Assembly: GCA_017590115.1 (NCBI GenBank)
Contig: JAGGNK010006892.1
Coordinates: 16,779,736-16,843,735 of the forward strand
Direction of reading: 5' to 3'
Length of the DNA stretch: 64,000 bases
Origin: Montifringilla adamsi
Lineage: Eukaryota > Chordata > Aves > Passeriformes > Passeridae
Shown: piece after piece, positions 1 through 13,600 of the stretch
Numbering within the stretch: the first letter of the stretch is position 1
Layout of the letters: every line of letters starts with the position of its first letter
Made by a program: the position numbers and the translations under genes
Notes under the pieces: generated by a model
Seen by the model: only the letters and a program-made list of their open reading frames with translations
Told to the model about the DNA's origin: nothing
Database searches by the model: none

Positions 1-2000
1 TTGAGCCTCCTGTTCAACAAAAGGCACCTGCAACACCTGCCGAGGCAGATACCCGAAAAAAGAGATCACTTCTCTAGATATCACCAGGCTAAAAAGCCCC
101 AACCTCACTGCACCAATCTGCTTGCATGTGGGTAAATGCCTTTCTGTTTTATTTGTTTGCTTTTTGTCAATTTACACCTACGTAAAAGTCACTTCAAGTT
201 TAGATTACAGGGAAAACAAGGAAAACAGCATTCTAAGCACACTCATGATCAATAATTAGTCTTCACAGGACAGGTGATGAGACAACAAACAGACCACACC
301 AACTATTAGATTAATACATCAAAAAATAAAGCAAATCATTACCAATACTGCAAACAAATTTAAAAAATCAAAAAATGTATTTGTCAACTGCAGAAGCTGG
401 CATACATTTAATATACCTTTCTTACGTTCTTTGTGGGATCCATTCTGATGTGTCCTTGGTTTCATTATCTCCACACCTCATGTTACTTCCCCCCACCAGC
501 CCCTGTCCCAGATAACTGCACTTCTAAACACACTTCTTCCAAATCAACCATCTTCCTCCTGTGTGCAACACTACATTTTGGTACATTTAAAATCTTCTCT
601 CCCAGATCTAACTCATTCAACTTAAAAGAAATTAAATCTGAGTATCTTCCCTTCAAGACATTTTCCATTCCCATAATATTTTTTCTTTTTAATCAATGTT
701 GTCCTTTTGGCTCAGCCTCACAAGCTGTAGATAACTGCTGACTTTGATTTCCCACAAGGGCTATGTTCAAATCAGGTCACTTCTCATATCACACTTCTAA
801 ACACAAATTTCTCATCCAGCTGTTCCTCTTACTACCCCTGTTTCCTCACAACAAAAGCAGTTCCCATCCAACCCCCAGCCAGCACTAGCATTACCTTGGC
901 AACACCCATCATGAAAATTACCTAATCAACACTATTACCATGAAAATCCCCAATCCAGACTGCACTGAATACTGAAGTGCCTCTGTCCCAGGGGACTTAC
1001 AGCTTGACACAGGTGCAGCGGGGAGGGGGGAGAAAGAGGATTGATGAAATTAATTCAGTTTCACGTGAGGTTGTTATTTAAACAAATGCCTTAAAACAAC
1101 ATGTGGCTGCTTGCCTGACAATGACCATTCTAAGTTAACCGACTTCCCAGGTACATCACTGTACTGCTGCACAGAAGAAAATCCCACATATATTCTTAAG
1201 ACAAGAAATAAATCCATCACACGTAGTCCCCCTCAATTTAAATTTAAAATGTGGTTCAAAAGAGAGGTTCTTTAGTTATCAGTTATCCACAGAAAATCTG
1301 GAAATCTCTTTGATTTTGTGGGTAGTTAAGGAAAAAAAAATACTCTTTTGTTGACAACTGTATGGTAGGATGATTAGTCACACTCCTAGAATGACTCACT
1401 TAGAAACAGTAAGGAGTGTGAAGTGCTCGGTTGTCCCATCTGTTAAACATAACTCCACGGATGACAGCTACTATCCCTGTTTATCAAATGCCATCAAAAC
1501 TAAGTACTTTGGCACCTAAAATGTTTTAGAGTTGTTAAAGTTGAAGAGTATTAACTGTATCAAAAATGAAGTACATTGCACTAGAACATTTCTGGGTATT
1601 GAAAAGTTGAAGGGTATGTAAATAGTAAAATGCAAAAAACTGAAATCGAAATCCACTTATAACTTGGATTACTCTTCCTTTGCAAAGAGGTAAGGGTCGC
1701 ATGCCAACAGCTTACATTTTCTAGCATTTTCAACCTAAGACTTACTCCTTTAGACCTTCATTCATGATTACTCTAGCCTATTCTTTAAGGTTTACACCTG
1801 TTTTTTCAAATATATACCTTATGCTTTTAAGTTTCAGCTTGTTTCCCTGAAGTACTACCCCCGGTTCAATTAGGTACTCCTTTTCTGAAAGACTACCACC
1901 TGATTGCAAGGCAACTACGGAGTTTAACTGAGGAAGCCTCCCCGAGCTAGAGGGCTATTTAGCATTTCTGTCACACCACAGCCTCCAGGCAGGATGATCT
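1..2000. other. AT-rich non-coding stretch, no gene seen
   Basis: The open frames here are short and compositionally ordinary, with no domain or splice pattern I recognise. I looked on the - strand for RNF6 coding sequence and saw none, so this may be its first intron or plain intergenic DNA. An A-rich tract with two short TT interruptions sits at 2018-2049, just before the CpG island. Confidence 0.6.
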
Positions 2001-2139
2001 CACCGACTTTGGGAATAAAAAAAAAAAATTAAAAAAAAAATTAAAAAAAAGACAACCCCCAAACCAAACCCAGAAAGCCCCACGCACGAAGCCTGGGAAA
2101 GGAGGGGAGGAAGGAGAGAAAAAGGGAGACTCAGAAGGT

Positions 2140-2930
2140 AATGAAAAGACCGCCCCCGGGCACCCAGCGCGACCCAAGCCGAGGGCCCGAGAGCGGCCAG
2201 CCGCCCCCGCCCCTGCCGGCAGCAGGGCCCGCAGACAGCAGAGCCGAGCCAGGCCCAGAGCAGGGATCGGCCCGCGACCCCAGACCGCGGAGCCGCCAGG
2301 CCTCCGGGGCTTGATCGAGCCCTCGGGCCCGCTCCTGCCCCGCCCCCGCCTGTTGCCGGGGGGACGGGAGGCCGTGACTGACGGAGCTCCCGCCGTGTCC
2401 CGGCCGGCAGCGGCGCCCGGCAGCCCGTGCCCTCCCGCCCCGCTCCGCCCGGGCTGCCCGGCCCGACCCCGACACCCACCGCCCCGCCCGGACCCACGCT
2501 CCCCGCCGCTGCCCGAGCCCACGGCTGCCCTGCCCGGGGCGGGCCGCGTCACCCGCTGCGGCAAACTGGGGAGGCGCCCATGCCGCCGCCTGCCCCGGTG
2601 GGGGGAAGCCTGCCGAGAGCGCGGCCGGCAAAACCCGACAGCCCGTCCCTGCCTGCTGTCGGCGGCGGCGCGGAGCGGCCGGCTCGGCCCCGCTGCGCGC
2701 CCCGTCCCTCCCGGCGGCCGCGGAGCCGCCCCCGCCGCGACACCGACCCTGCGTGTGCGAGCGGGGCCGCTCCAGCGCCAATTGCCGTCCGGGTGCCGGC
2801 TCCGGCACCGATTGCGGTCCGGGTGGCTACCGGCGCCGCCGGCGCAGGTTCCGTGCGCGAGAGAGGGGGCGGCCCCCGCCGCGAACCCTGCCCCCTGGCG
2901 CGCACGCGCGTTTGGCACTTTGTGCTGCCT
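2140..2930. promoter_or_regulatory. CpG island, candidate promoter of the divergent neighbour gene (RNF6 by synteny)
   Basis: About 800 bases are extremely GC- and CpG-rich with sharp edges, which marks a vertebrate CpG-island promoter. I see no recognisable protein: the long open frames inside have GC-driven, Arg/Pro/Gly-rich composition and occur in overlapping frames on both strands. In vertebrates RNF6 lies upstream of CDK8 in divergent orientation, so this could hold its first, non-coding exon on the - strand. A possible minus-strand donor (GTGAGA reading leftward from 2003) would fit, but no RNF6 coding exon is visible in 1-2000. The RNF6 assignment is inference from synteny. Confidence 0.6.
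2899..2910. promoter_or_regulatory. NRF1-type palindrome in the upstream CpG island
   Basis: CGCGCACGCGCG matches the NRF1 consensus YGCGCAYGCGCR at all 12 positions. NRF1 binds such sites at many CpG-island promoters. It sits at the CDK8-facing edge of the island, as expected if a transcript starts near here. Occupancy is inferred, not seen. Confidence 0.6.
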
Positions 2931-2939
2931 TACATAAGG

Positions 2940-4879
2940 AATGAGATTGATTGTGGAGTTGGTTTTGTCTCTGCTCTCTCCTTGCCTGGCTGCTTGCGGT
3001 TTTAAATGAGAGGCTTTTCTTTCTTCCGTGACTTTGCCTCCCTTTCTTGTTTACGTTTCCATCTACAGGAATCTCCCACTGAATTTTTTCTAAAACGTTC
3101 AAAAAATGATTGCTGGGTGCCGTCACCTCAAGCCGCGATTTTAGTGATTTCCATTGGCAGAGCCTTGGGTGAAAGTTCTCCCACGCGAACCTCTCACAAA
3201 ATTTTGCCGGTTTTAGTTGCGGACACACTGAGGGCACCCACAGCGCGGTCGCGAGCTGCTTGTGAGGGTTTGTCTCCACGCATCTTGCACAAACTCTATG
3301 AATCGGCAAAATGAGGGGATTTGGCCAGGAGGGTGCTTCTGTGTGAAACCTCTACCTCATCCCTCTCCTGTCCAAACTGCTCTTGTGTCCAAACTAAAAT
3401 AAACAAGAGTTTGGGTATTTTCTGTACACGTAGTCTTGATACAAAGCAGCGCTCTTGGTAATGAATGAGGTGCTAAGAAGGGCTCAGGGCCCTGTCGGGG
3501 AAGATAGTTTCACAATACACCCAGGATTTCTTTATTCTGCTTAAGGAAAAGAGTTTGCACAAGTGTTATATTTAGGTTTGGTGGTAGTTTACATTCCTGT
3601 TCTGCCATTGGGTGGTTTCCATGGGACAAACTGACAGCTGGGACAAATTCTTAACACCGAGGCCAGCTCAGGAACTACTCTTTGCTCACTGCATTCAGAA
3701 AATGGTCATCTCTTTGTTTTCCATGTGCCTTGCTGCAGTATAAATAATTAGTATTCTATTATGATTCACCTTGCCTGAAGCAATTAAAATATGTCCTTCC
3801 TGAAGATCAATTTTTCTTTCATAATAAAAGTCAGAATATGTGGGAAATGGATTTGTAGAGGGTTCTCAGGGCCTGCATATGCACCCATATGCAAACTTTG
3901 AGACAAGAAATGCTGATTTGGAAATGCCGTGGAATAGGACAGATATTGTTGAGAGAGAAATGGAGCTAGAAAAAAGTTTCAAAAGATGGCCATCTAGTCC
4001 TGCAAATAAGACTAGATACTTTAGAGAAATAGAACTATGAAAGATTGTAATGGGACCACAAGGGGTAGTTTTAGATGATTGGCTTTAAGGCATCTACAGC
4101 ATGGCATGGCAAAAAGCTGATAGGCCAAGAAACACTTAGAGTGCGTTGTAATGAGGAAATAGTTGGCTTCTGATTGTGATGGCATGAATTATAACATCTG
4201 TGTTGTCTCACCCTTCTCATGAGACTGAAGATGGAATAAAAGCTTTTGAAACACCTCTCAGTTTCACCATTTTTGGATCAGAAAAAGGGTGTGTGTGTGT
4301 ATATATATATATATACACACACACATACATAGATATATAGATATAGTTATGTTTTTTTAAATCTTTTCCTCTCAGTCTACTTTTACTAATCATTGTTCCA
4401 CACAGTGAAACACAACATCTTCTTTGATATCAAGCCCACATACAGACTGTTCATCCAGAAGGAAGTTAAGATTTAGATGGGTGAATAAACGCATATTTCC
4501 ATACCAAAACCTTACACTGAATTAGTTTATTTTCCACTGACCTGTTCTCCACAGAATTTGGTGTCCATGTCCAGGTCGTAGTGATGTTTCACAACAATGC
4601 ACTATAAATAAGTAAAGTATTTGTTCATTTTATGTTGTGGTGTCGATACAAAATGACAAGAGTAGATCTTAGAATATTATTGCACTGTAGCAGTGCTGTC
4701 CATAGTGAAAGACGCTCTTTGCAACTATAATAAAAATAGCCTGTGGAGGGCAGCAAACCTCAGGCAATTACTAAGTTTTGTAATAAAGAATTTGAGAACC
4801 TGGATTTAATTTGATTGTTCCATCTTTTAGGTTCTTTAGAAAGTAGTTCTATTCTCAGCATCCAGGGTTCCAACACTCA
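2940..4879. other. Spacer between CpG island and first CR1 repeat
   Basis: The stretch is moderately CpG-rich to about 3310, as the shoulder of the island, then AT-rich. No coding or RNA gene is recognised. The only clear structure is the GT/AT/AC microsatellite at 4289-4326. Confidence 0.55.
4289..4326. repeat. Palindromic GT/AT/AC microsatellite
   Basis: A (GT)6 run passes directly into an AT run of about 15 bases and then into an AC run. Left and right arms are complementary, so the tract forms one nearly perfect self-complementary unit of about 38 bases. ATAGATATA-type repeats trail to about 4345. Confidence 0.9.
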
Positions 4880-5210
4880 ATGTACATAGTGTGTCAAAAG
4901 AATGGGGCCAGGCTCTTTTTGGTGGTGCTGAGCAATACGACAAAGGGCAATGGGCCCTTCAAAACTGATGCACAGGACGTTCTACCTGAACATGAGGAAG
5001 AACTTTTTTACTGTGCAGATGACTGAGCACTGGGACAGGTTGTGGTGAGAGAGGTGCTGAGAGAGGTTGTCTCCTTCACTGGAGATATTCAAAAAGCTGT
5101 CTGGACACAACCCTGGTAAAAGTGCTCTAGGGGACCCTGCTTGAGCCGGAAGGTTGGACCAGATGACCACTGTGGTTCCTTCCAACCTGACCCATTCTGT
5201 GATCCTGTGA
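4880..5210 (+). mobile_element. CR1 LINE 3' fragment
   Basis: The text follows the conserved 3' region of avian CR1: a stretch with CATGAGGAAGAACTT, GAGAGGTTGTCTCCTTCACT, GATATTCAAAA and GGTTGGACCAGATGACC. It ends in the CR1-specific 8-bp repeats ATTCTGTG ATCCTGTG (5194-5209). It is 5'-truncated and has no coding capacity, as is typical of CR1 copies. Confidence 0.9.
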
Positions 5211-5224
5211 ACACAGAAAATTGA

Positions 5225-5703
5225 TTACCAGGACGTGACTGGGAAATTATTACTTCCCTTTACATGGCTCTTGTTTGCCTGCACATGGAATACAATGCCC
5301 AGTTTGGGGGTCTCCAGTAGAACAGTCCTGATACGGAAAATTCTTGATGAATCGGAGTGAGTTCTGCGGAGTGCACTAAGATGTTCATGGTGCTGGAGCT
5401 CTCGCCATGTGAGAGAGGCTGTGGGCCCTAGGACTTCTTCAAGCTGGAATAATGGGCAGCCTGCCAATGCTGACAAGGAACTTGCTGAAAAGACACAGGC
5501 AGGATTTGTATCGAGAGAAGGACAGAAAATTTCACCTGGAGGATAGTCAGGTCCAGAGAAGCTATGGAAACTCTCTCCATAGATGCTTGAGTCGAAAAAC
5601 CCTCAAGCAACTCGAATTTAAGAGGAGCCCTGCTCTGAGCAGGATATTGTCCTAGATATCATCCAGAGGTCCCTTCCAACCTTAATATTTCTATGATTAT
5701 ATG
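5225..5703 (+). mobile_element. Older, diverged CR1 LINE fragment
   Basis: Landmarks of CR1 survive in order: TGCCCAGTTTGGGG near 5296, a GCTGGAGCTCTCGCCATGTG segment near 5392, and GAGGTCCCTTCCAACCTT near 5666. The end is decayed 8-mers, ATTTCTATG ATTATATG. It is more mutated than the adjacent copy and has internal losses. The 5' limit is approximate. Confidence 0.75.
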
Positions 5704-5821
5704 AAAAAATATAAAGTAGTATTTAATTTCAGGGTTTATTTCCCCTCAGGCAGGGCTGTTCTCAGTAACAAAAGTAACCATGAGTTCATGGTCTGAATTT
5801 TCAAGGTTTGTAGAGGCAGAA

Positions 5822-5970
5822 CGAGAGAATCACTTAGTTTGGAAAAAGACTTTTAAAATCCGTCCAAACCATTAACCCAGCACTACCAAGTCCCCCACTA
5901 AACCATGTCCCCAAATGCCACACCTGCATGTCTTTTAAATATCTCCAGCGATGGTGACAACTGAATCTCT
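5822..5970 (-). mobile_element. CR1 LINE fragment, reverse orientation
   Basis: On the + strand it begins with the complement of the CR1 3' end (GAGAATCACTTAGTTTGG). It continues through CATTAACCCAGCACTACCAA, CACTAAACCATGTCCC and TTTAAATATCTCCAGCGATGG, as expected for CR1 read backwards. It inserted opposite to its two neighbours. Confidence 0.88.
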
Positions 5971-5989
5971 GTCAGGAGCATAACATAGG

Positions 5990-8900
5990 CTAATTGTTAC
6001 TGTAGGTGGTCGCAAGCCTGGCAAACAGATGTTTCACTGAATGCAAGCACAAGTCTCCTACACAGCACCTGGATCCACAGGACTGATGTATGTTGGTTAG
6101 TAGCTTGCACTCCAGCCAGATTCTAGGATGCTTTTTTAGATCAATTTTATAGTAAAATGTAGTTGAGCAGAAAAAAACCCCAACACATTGCTTTACATAG
6201 GAGACTGTAGAATCAGCACTTTACTTATCTGTATTAAGTAAACTGCTTTTTTAAGTGCTGCCACTATTCAGCTCACTCGTCTGCACATAAAAATTGCAAG
6301 GCTTCTGAAAAATACTCAGAGTGTGCAAGTATGACAATTAGTTTTTCTTTACGTACAGTAAAGGAAAAAGTGCCCCAAATTATTGTCTTGTCTGCAGCTT
6401 TCCCTGGACTAAACAAAAAATGGAAGATGTATAGCACTTACCAGGACTGCACTTTTTCAGTCAATACCAAGCTGGGAACACCTCAGTCACCACTAAAGAA
6501 TGTTTCTATGGGGATATGGGAAAATTTTAGCAGGTAGCTACAGTTTCATTAAAAGCTTTCTGAAAAGCAAAAGTATGTTCAAATTAGGCAAATTAATAAG
6601 TGGAATGAGCAGACACTCTAATGGCATGGGGAGAGTGTTGTAGGTTATCTACTTATAAAATACAAAGATAAGAAAGCAAAAATATGAAAGTTTACTTTTC
6701 TATATTTTTATTCAGTTTTTGAAGACTGCAAAACAAAAAGCTAGTAGCTTGTTGTACATTTCCCAGCTGTAAGCTTTGCTTCACAAACTTTGACTCTAGC
6801 ACTAACACCGTGGCCACAAGCACGCAAACACACACGCCTCCCAAAACCAGCTTTGCTTTCGGAAATGATGCTCCCATGTTGTAGTTGAGATGGTCACAAT
6901 ACAAAGCAACACTCCATTATCAGAAGGCTTCAAACCCGTTTTTATTACACTATGCATGTTTTTTATACATTCTTACAAAACTCATAAGTTTACACTTTAC
7001 TCATTGGTCAGGAAAGACAAACAAAGTGCTTATTGGAATAGACAGTTGCAGATTTCTCTTATTTATCCTTCTCTCTTTCTTGGTTTCTATGCCAATGACC
7101 TTGGCAGGAAATTCTTTCGGGGTAAACGTGGATCCTCTTATCAAACTTCTCTCTGGCTCCCAGAAATCACTGTAAAACTTCTTCCACACTCCCATACCCC
7201 AAGTGACAGCATTTACTTATTGTCACAATCCAGCCTGTTCCCAGACAATCCAGGCTTTCACCTGAAAAACAATTCTCTGAAATACATTCAGAAATGTTTA
7301 ATGGTGTCAGCCTTCCTTGACTACTGTCCTTTTTGGTCACAGCTTGCTTTGATAACTGTCTCCAACCCACTGCACGTTACCAGTGCTAACAAGGTAACAG
7401 TGGCTTTCCTGTGGAGAACTCAGACATCCTTCACAGGTGAGGTGATGCCAGACAAAAAAATGTCAAAAGTTTGTGTGTTCTGGACATATTAGAAATTACA
7501 CAAACTCAGAACAGAAGGATATGATAAAGCAAACCATGAATGTTGTTAGAGGAAAAAAGAGAAAGAGGAAAGCTCCAAAAAATCCAACTTCAGGAGGATG
7601 TGTTAAGCATATATTTTTAAACTGAGTCCTGAGAGAGCACGAGACAAGGGAATGAAAATCGGGCAGTAAGAGATAAGAAATCCTCTCAATTGAAAGGGCC
7701 ACTGGGGATGGAGACCTGAGAGTCAAGAATACCAGATCTGATTGTGTCTGTCATTTGAAGAGCGGACCACAAATTAAACTGTTCCTTGAAATTATATTAC
7801 ACTGTGACAGATTTTTAAAATGAAGCACAAAAAGTACACAACTTTCCATGAAACAGAGTTAAAAGTTGACCTTGAAATACCAATATTTATTTCTCATTAT
7901 AAAAAGAGCCAAAGTGTGCTTTCTGTTTTAAATCTCTCTTGAGCTGGGGACCATACGTCTCAATTGGTAAAATCAAACATTGGTTTCAGTACAAGTACCT
8001 GAGGTGGAAACAGAGTGAAGGTGCAGCAGATTTACAGCTACATTCGTTCTGGAATTCAATTCAAATGGTATGTAAAACTAAGGAAAGAAACATTCAAGCA
8101 AACTTGTAAATATGCTTACAACAGGACCAACAATCTGGAAAAGAAGATATCTTGGTTGTGGTTTTGGCTTCTCAGAGTTTGTCAAAGTATGGCATTCTTT
8201 CCAAATGCTTTATGCAAATGTGAAACACAGCACAGGTCATCGGCAAATTATCTGGATTGTCTGTTCTTGCTTTCCTTCATGATCTCTTTCTTTTCTAAGC
8301 AGAGATTGCTTGTCTTCCACACCCTGCAATGTTTCAGCTCGGGATGGACTAATCCCAACCATTAATTATCATGCCGTAATTGGATCCATGTGGAGGAGTT
8401 TGGATGTTCATTGCCTCCACAAAAAAAAGTGATTAATAACACAAAGAGTACAAAGTTACAGAAGTGTGGGTATTGCTATCTCCCCTTCTGATAGGACTGA
8501 GGGTAGTGAGCAGGCCAGAGGTACTGTACATGGTGGGTTTGGCCATGCAAGCTTGGTCCCTTATTGTCCCTGAAAGTCCCCAAAGCCAAGCAGTCCCTGA
8601 CTGAAAGCAGAGATGGGGCTGAGATGGATGAACTTTGTGAGGTGGATGGCATCCTCCAGATTGTTTGATCTCCGCTGGGCTGCCCTGACCTGTTTCTGTT
8701 TGGTTGGTGTAGTGAGGTGCTGGGCAATGTTCTTGTAAAATTTAGTTGAGTTGCTGGGCAAATAAAGTGTAATTTTGCTGCTTCTCTCAATTGCACTTAT
8801 TTTTTGTAACATATGTTTAAGTGCTTTATTCAACATACATAATATCCCTAACAACTACATAGCAACATACTGAAAGTCCAACTGTGGGCATCTGACATGA

Positions 8901-9394
8901 GTCTGATTGAGTGATGCCAGCTTGGGAAACAGGAAATATCCAAATTTTCAGGGATCAGTACTAATGTGTGAATGAAAATTGAGATTTGTAATTGAAAATT
9001 GAAATTATTTTAGACAATTCCAGAATGTTGTAGCTTCTTTCAGGAGCCCTCACGTTCTGTGATATCTCTAAGTTAGGGGATTTGAGTGCCTACTTATTTA
9101 CTCAATGTGCTGCATTCTTGACATGAAACTAAGCATTCGTGTATGACTATTAAAAATGCCAAAAGCTGGGCTGTAAGTAGAAAGATTGCTGTGGCCTTAG
9201 TTTAGTTCCAAGCTGCCTGTTCTACAAAATTACCTGACTGACTTTGTGTTGGGTGGGTGACTCTGGCTCTGTCAGCCAAGGAGAGGAATTGGGAAATGCC
9301 CAGTTACTGGTCACATACAAGGGCTCTGCTAAACACAACAGTTTTTGTATTTCTTCCCACCTGATCTCAGCAGCCACACAGAGGTTTGTCAGCA
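5990..9394. other. Spacer upstream of CDK8, no gene recognised
   Basis: I see no exon or RNA gene. The longest open frame, 6890-7492 on +, has no ATG-supported family signature and lies in a stretch (about 6690-7400) that looks repeat-derived. A poly(A)-signal-like AATAAA near 8762 on + may mark another old repeat. Neither could be identified with certainty. Confidence 0.5.
6870..7400 (-). repeat. Possible decayed LTR-type interspersed repeat
   Basis: The composition and phrases such as TTTTTATTACACTATGCATG (AATAAA on the - strand near 6940) and ACTCATTGGTCAGG resemble avian retroviral LTRs I have seen. I cannot define termini or a target-site duplication, so the boundaries and class are guesses. 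Confidence 0.3.
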
Positions 9395-9908
9395 CTGTGA
9401 CATCCATCTGTGTCTTGAGTGCTGTGAGCAGCCTGGGACACCACAATATAAGAAAGACAGTAAACTATTGGAAAGTGTCTAAAGCAAGGCAACCAAGATG
9501 GGGAAGGAGCAGCTGAGATCACTTGGTCTGTTCAGCCCGGAGCAGAGGAGACTGAGGGGAGAGCTCTTTGCAGCCAGCAACTTCCTCAGGGAGGAAGAAA
9601 GGGAGCAGGCACTGATCTCTGCTCTGTGGTGCCAGTGACAGGACTCGAGGGAATGACCTGAGGCTGTGTCAGGGGAGGTTTAGGTTGGATATTAGAAAAA
9701 GGTTCTTCACCCCGAGGGTGGTTGGGCACTGGCTCAGGCTGCCCAGGGAAGTGAGCACAGCACCAGCCTGACAGAGCTCAGGAAGTGCTTGGACAACTCT
9801 CCCAGGTCCATGGCATGGCTCTTGAGGATGGTCTTGTGCAGGGCCAGGAGCTGGATTCGATGAACCTAATGGATCCCTTCCAACTCAAAATATTCTGTGA
9901 TTCTCTGA
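9395..9908 (+). mobile_element. CR1 LINE 3' fragment abutting the CDK8 CpG island
   Basis: The copy is well preserved: CTGGGACACCACAATATAAG, CTGTTCAGCCCGGAGCAGAG, TTTAGGTTGGATATTAGAAA, GGCTGCCCAGGGAAGTGAGC and GATCCCTTCCAACTC appear in CR1 order. It ends in the 8-mers ATTCTGTG ATTCTCTG (9892-9907). Its 3' end lies about 220 bases upstream of the first ZNF143-type site, so it marks the edge of the CDK8 promoter region. Confidence 0.92.
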
Positions 9909-10126
9909 TTTTGTCCATGTTCACAGTCATGGAATTGTCTTAACTATAGCGATGCTAAGAGATGCTCAGAGCAGCAGGACCAGCCACGCCTGCCATCGCC
10001 AGCCTGGATCGAGCCGGGGACCGGAATATTCAGTATTCCCCATAGCCAGGGCCCCGGGAAGGGACCGAGCGCGGGCGGCGGTAGCTACGGATGGCGAGCC
10101 CCTCGCCCCTCGTTCCCTGCCCACGA

Positions 10127-10138
10127 ACTACAGCTCCC
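10127..10138 (+). promoter_or_regulatory. ZNF143/THAP11-type ACTACAnnTCCC element, copy 1
   Basis: The bases ACTACAGCTCCC followed by GG match the ACTACAnnTCCC core known for ZNF143 (Staf) and THAP11 (Ronin) at vertebrate CpG-island promoters. The usual downstream GCATGCC-like half is weak here. The site lies 420 bases upstream of the CDK8 start codon, at the upstream edge of the CpG island. Binding is inferred from the motif only. Confidence 0.6.
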
Positions 10139-10143
10139 GGTAG

Positions 10144-10686
<543 letters not shown>

Positions 10687-13600
10687 TGAGTGAGCGAGCG
10701 AGCGGCGCCCCGCGGGACCCCCGGCCCCCCGCGCCCTCCGTCCCCCGGCCGCCTCCTGCCCCACGGGCTCGTGTGCCTCCCCCCGCTCCCCGCGGTAGTG
10801 CCGTTCTTTCTCCGGCCCTGCCTGATCCCCGGCCGGCCGGCGCCTGGTTCCCCGTGGGTCGCTGCAAGCGTCGGCAGCCCCTCAGCGCTGAGCCGGAGTC
10901 GTGTTTCGGTAGCGAGTGGGCTTGGAGAAACAAATTTTGTGCCCGAGGAAAACCGTTCCCTTAATGGATTCTCGTTATGAGTAAATCAGTGGCCGCTTAC
11001 ACTGTTCAGCCTGATCACCGGCTTCACAGAACGGTTTTTTTGTTGTTGTTGTTTTTAACAATGCCTTTTTTTTTTAATATGATTTATTACTTGTAGTCAC
11101 CATTTTGGGTCGTCTTGCTGGCTGCTTCAGAAGCCAAAGTCTGCTCGTGCTTTTGGGGCTTTAGAATGCTTTAAACCACCTTTTGTGTATGACCAGTTCT
11201 TGTTATAGACCTGAGTAAATTAATTTCTTGGCATAAACATTTTGAAGAAAGACCTAATGAAACTGTCATTGAGGTTTCCCTCTTCCGTGACATGGCATCA
11301 CTTGCTGAACAGCGGAACAATAGGAAGTAGGGAGCAGGAGAAACGGGAGAGGCACGGGTTGTTCTGTAGCAGGTTCTAAATTTTGAATTGCATCTTGTCT
11401 TTCACTTAAAGTCTCACCGCAGTGGTGCTCTCCATGCTGTCATTCAAATAAGGTGCATTTTAAAATTCTGGCTATTATTTTTACATTAGATAAATAAACT
11501 TCTGAAGCAGGCAGTGGTCAGTCATGACCAAAATACGATCTGGTTGTGTTTACATAAGCTTTTGATTCTAGAAAGAAATGCTCTGGCTATTACCTAGAGA
11601 ACAGCTGTAATGAAAATGGTTGCACCTTGTCTTGTCTCTGTCTTAAACATGCTGATATTAATTGCAGCACAGTTACTTCAGCTGAATTTTCTTTGATGGT
11701 AGGAGTCAGGTAACTGCTTTTTTGCGCAACTTTTATATTTGGATCTTTCCAGCTGTTCATAGGAAAAAAATCTTATCTTTCCCAAATTCTTTCTATTCTG
11801 GGAGGGCCAGAGGAAAAAAAAACTGTTGTGTGATAAGCTGTTGCCTCAAGTCTCCTTATATGCAGGCACCAATGCTGCTGATACAGCCAGCCCTGGTTTC
11901 TGTGCCCATACAGAGATCTGTAATAGGAAAAATAAGTCGAGGTACTGAAAGATACAGCTACATTTCTAATGTTTATGTCAGGCAGCTTTGCAGCTCTTCA
12001 GCATGATGGACTGCAGCAACGTGTAGGGAATTCAGCATCTCATACTGCTGAAATATTTCTGGTGAAATTATCTGTCTGCTTGATGTTGTTTGGGAGAGAG
12101 TGTTTGAAAATGCTGCTGTTTTGAGAAATTACAGGAAAAAATGGAATTGTTTGCTTTAAAAATGGATAGTTGCTCAAACGTGGTTTTACAGTAGCGTGTA
12201 TATGTTTTTAAATCTTCACTCTTGTTGATGAGCGGGGAACGGTATTTGATTAAAGTTTGGGGGAAAAAAATGAGCAATGTATATTGTCTCCTTTTTTCTT
12301 TGTTGTTCATTTAGTGCCTTGTTTCCAATCCCTTTCCATAATACTTCCCATTTGCCTTTCTGATTTCTGAAAACTTTTTGTTTTAGATATCCTGTGTAAT
12401 TGCCCTTGGACAGTCACTAAAATATGTAAGATAGAAGCCTCCAAAGATGCTTTTGTAGCTTGTAATACATTTGTACATATGTGATCTTAAATTACAAGGG
12501 TGGAATTAGGATTGAAGGTTTTGTTTACATCCTTTTATCCAGAGGGAATCAGTTAAATCAAAGAAGCAAATAATATTTAGTAATAACATTTAATGTTCCT
12601 GAAGCTGTAGTAATAGATGAATGGATGTTATGTCCTGTGGTGAGGAGTACCTGCAACAGAGTTCAGTATTTGTTTATTAGTACGTGCATATATTCAAAAA
12701 ATACTCTTGCATTGTTTTAGTATTCCCTAAATGGTAAGTAGTGATGGATCAATAGTTTTTTAGTTGTTTCTAGAGTCTATACAGCTCAAACTTTCTTTTT
12801 TTATATTTCCCTTGAGCTTACCAGCATTCTTTAAACTTTGCTACATTATTCTAATTCTTAGTTTAAATAGCACAAATCTTCTAAGATATGCATGGTAATT
12901 TTTAGAGTACTTTGAAGAGTGGCACACAGGACTGCAGATATTTTGTTAACAATATTGGTTCAGCTTTTTCTTAAAGACATTTTCTACTATGGATGACTAA
13001 GAGATAGAAGGATCATAAAAAATAACTAAATTTTAGTAATTCAGTTTGTGCAAATGTATCTTCTAAGGCCCTTGGTGATAAAACCCAGTTAAAGAATACT
13101 AGGAGCAGTACATCTGCAGTCTTCACCTCCTTTTTTTTTAATTTTACTGCTTTACAGGTTTTACAGCTGCCTCTGAGGTGCAGTAAGGCAATTGAAAACT
13201 AGATAGCAGCTGTGTATCCTAGTTCTAGGAAGATAATTGCATCATTGGAACTCCATAGGAATATTTTGGAGGACAGTGTTTCAGGAATCTTGATGGAGTG
13301 AGAATCCTTCTAATGAAGGTGTCCTGTAGTATGTGTGCTGCTGACCAGATGGGAGTGTAACCAGGGTTTCTTTCATGCCTTGCTCCAAGAAAAAAGCCCG
13401 TCTAGCCCTGCAGTGCACTTTGCCACAAGGTGAGGCTTGGGGTCTCGACTGGTCCATCTCAGAGGATCACAGGCACAGCTCCATGGACATTTCTCACATA
13501 TTAACTGCCAAACCTGACCCAACTGAGCACCAAATCAGCTGAGTGACAAAGTCAGGCATCATATTGAGCTCTGTCAGATGCACTGCCTGCAGCAAAATGG

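Noticed and set aside
1971..3309. Several overlapping open frames of 118-315 codons on both strands
   Set aside because: They lie in the CpG island, overlap each other in many frames and have Arg/Pro/Gly/Ala-rich composition caused by GC content. No domain or splice structure is seen.
6890..7492. 200-codon open frame upstream of CDK8
   Set aside because: It opens with a non-ATG codon, matches no family I know, and lies in sequence that looks like a decayed interspersed repeat.
8466..8812. Possible LTR ending in a TAACA-type terminus with an AATAAA near 8762
   Set aside because: The flanks carry no matching target duplication and I could not recognise the family.
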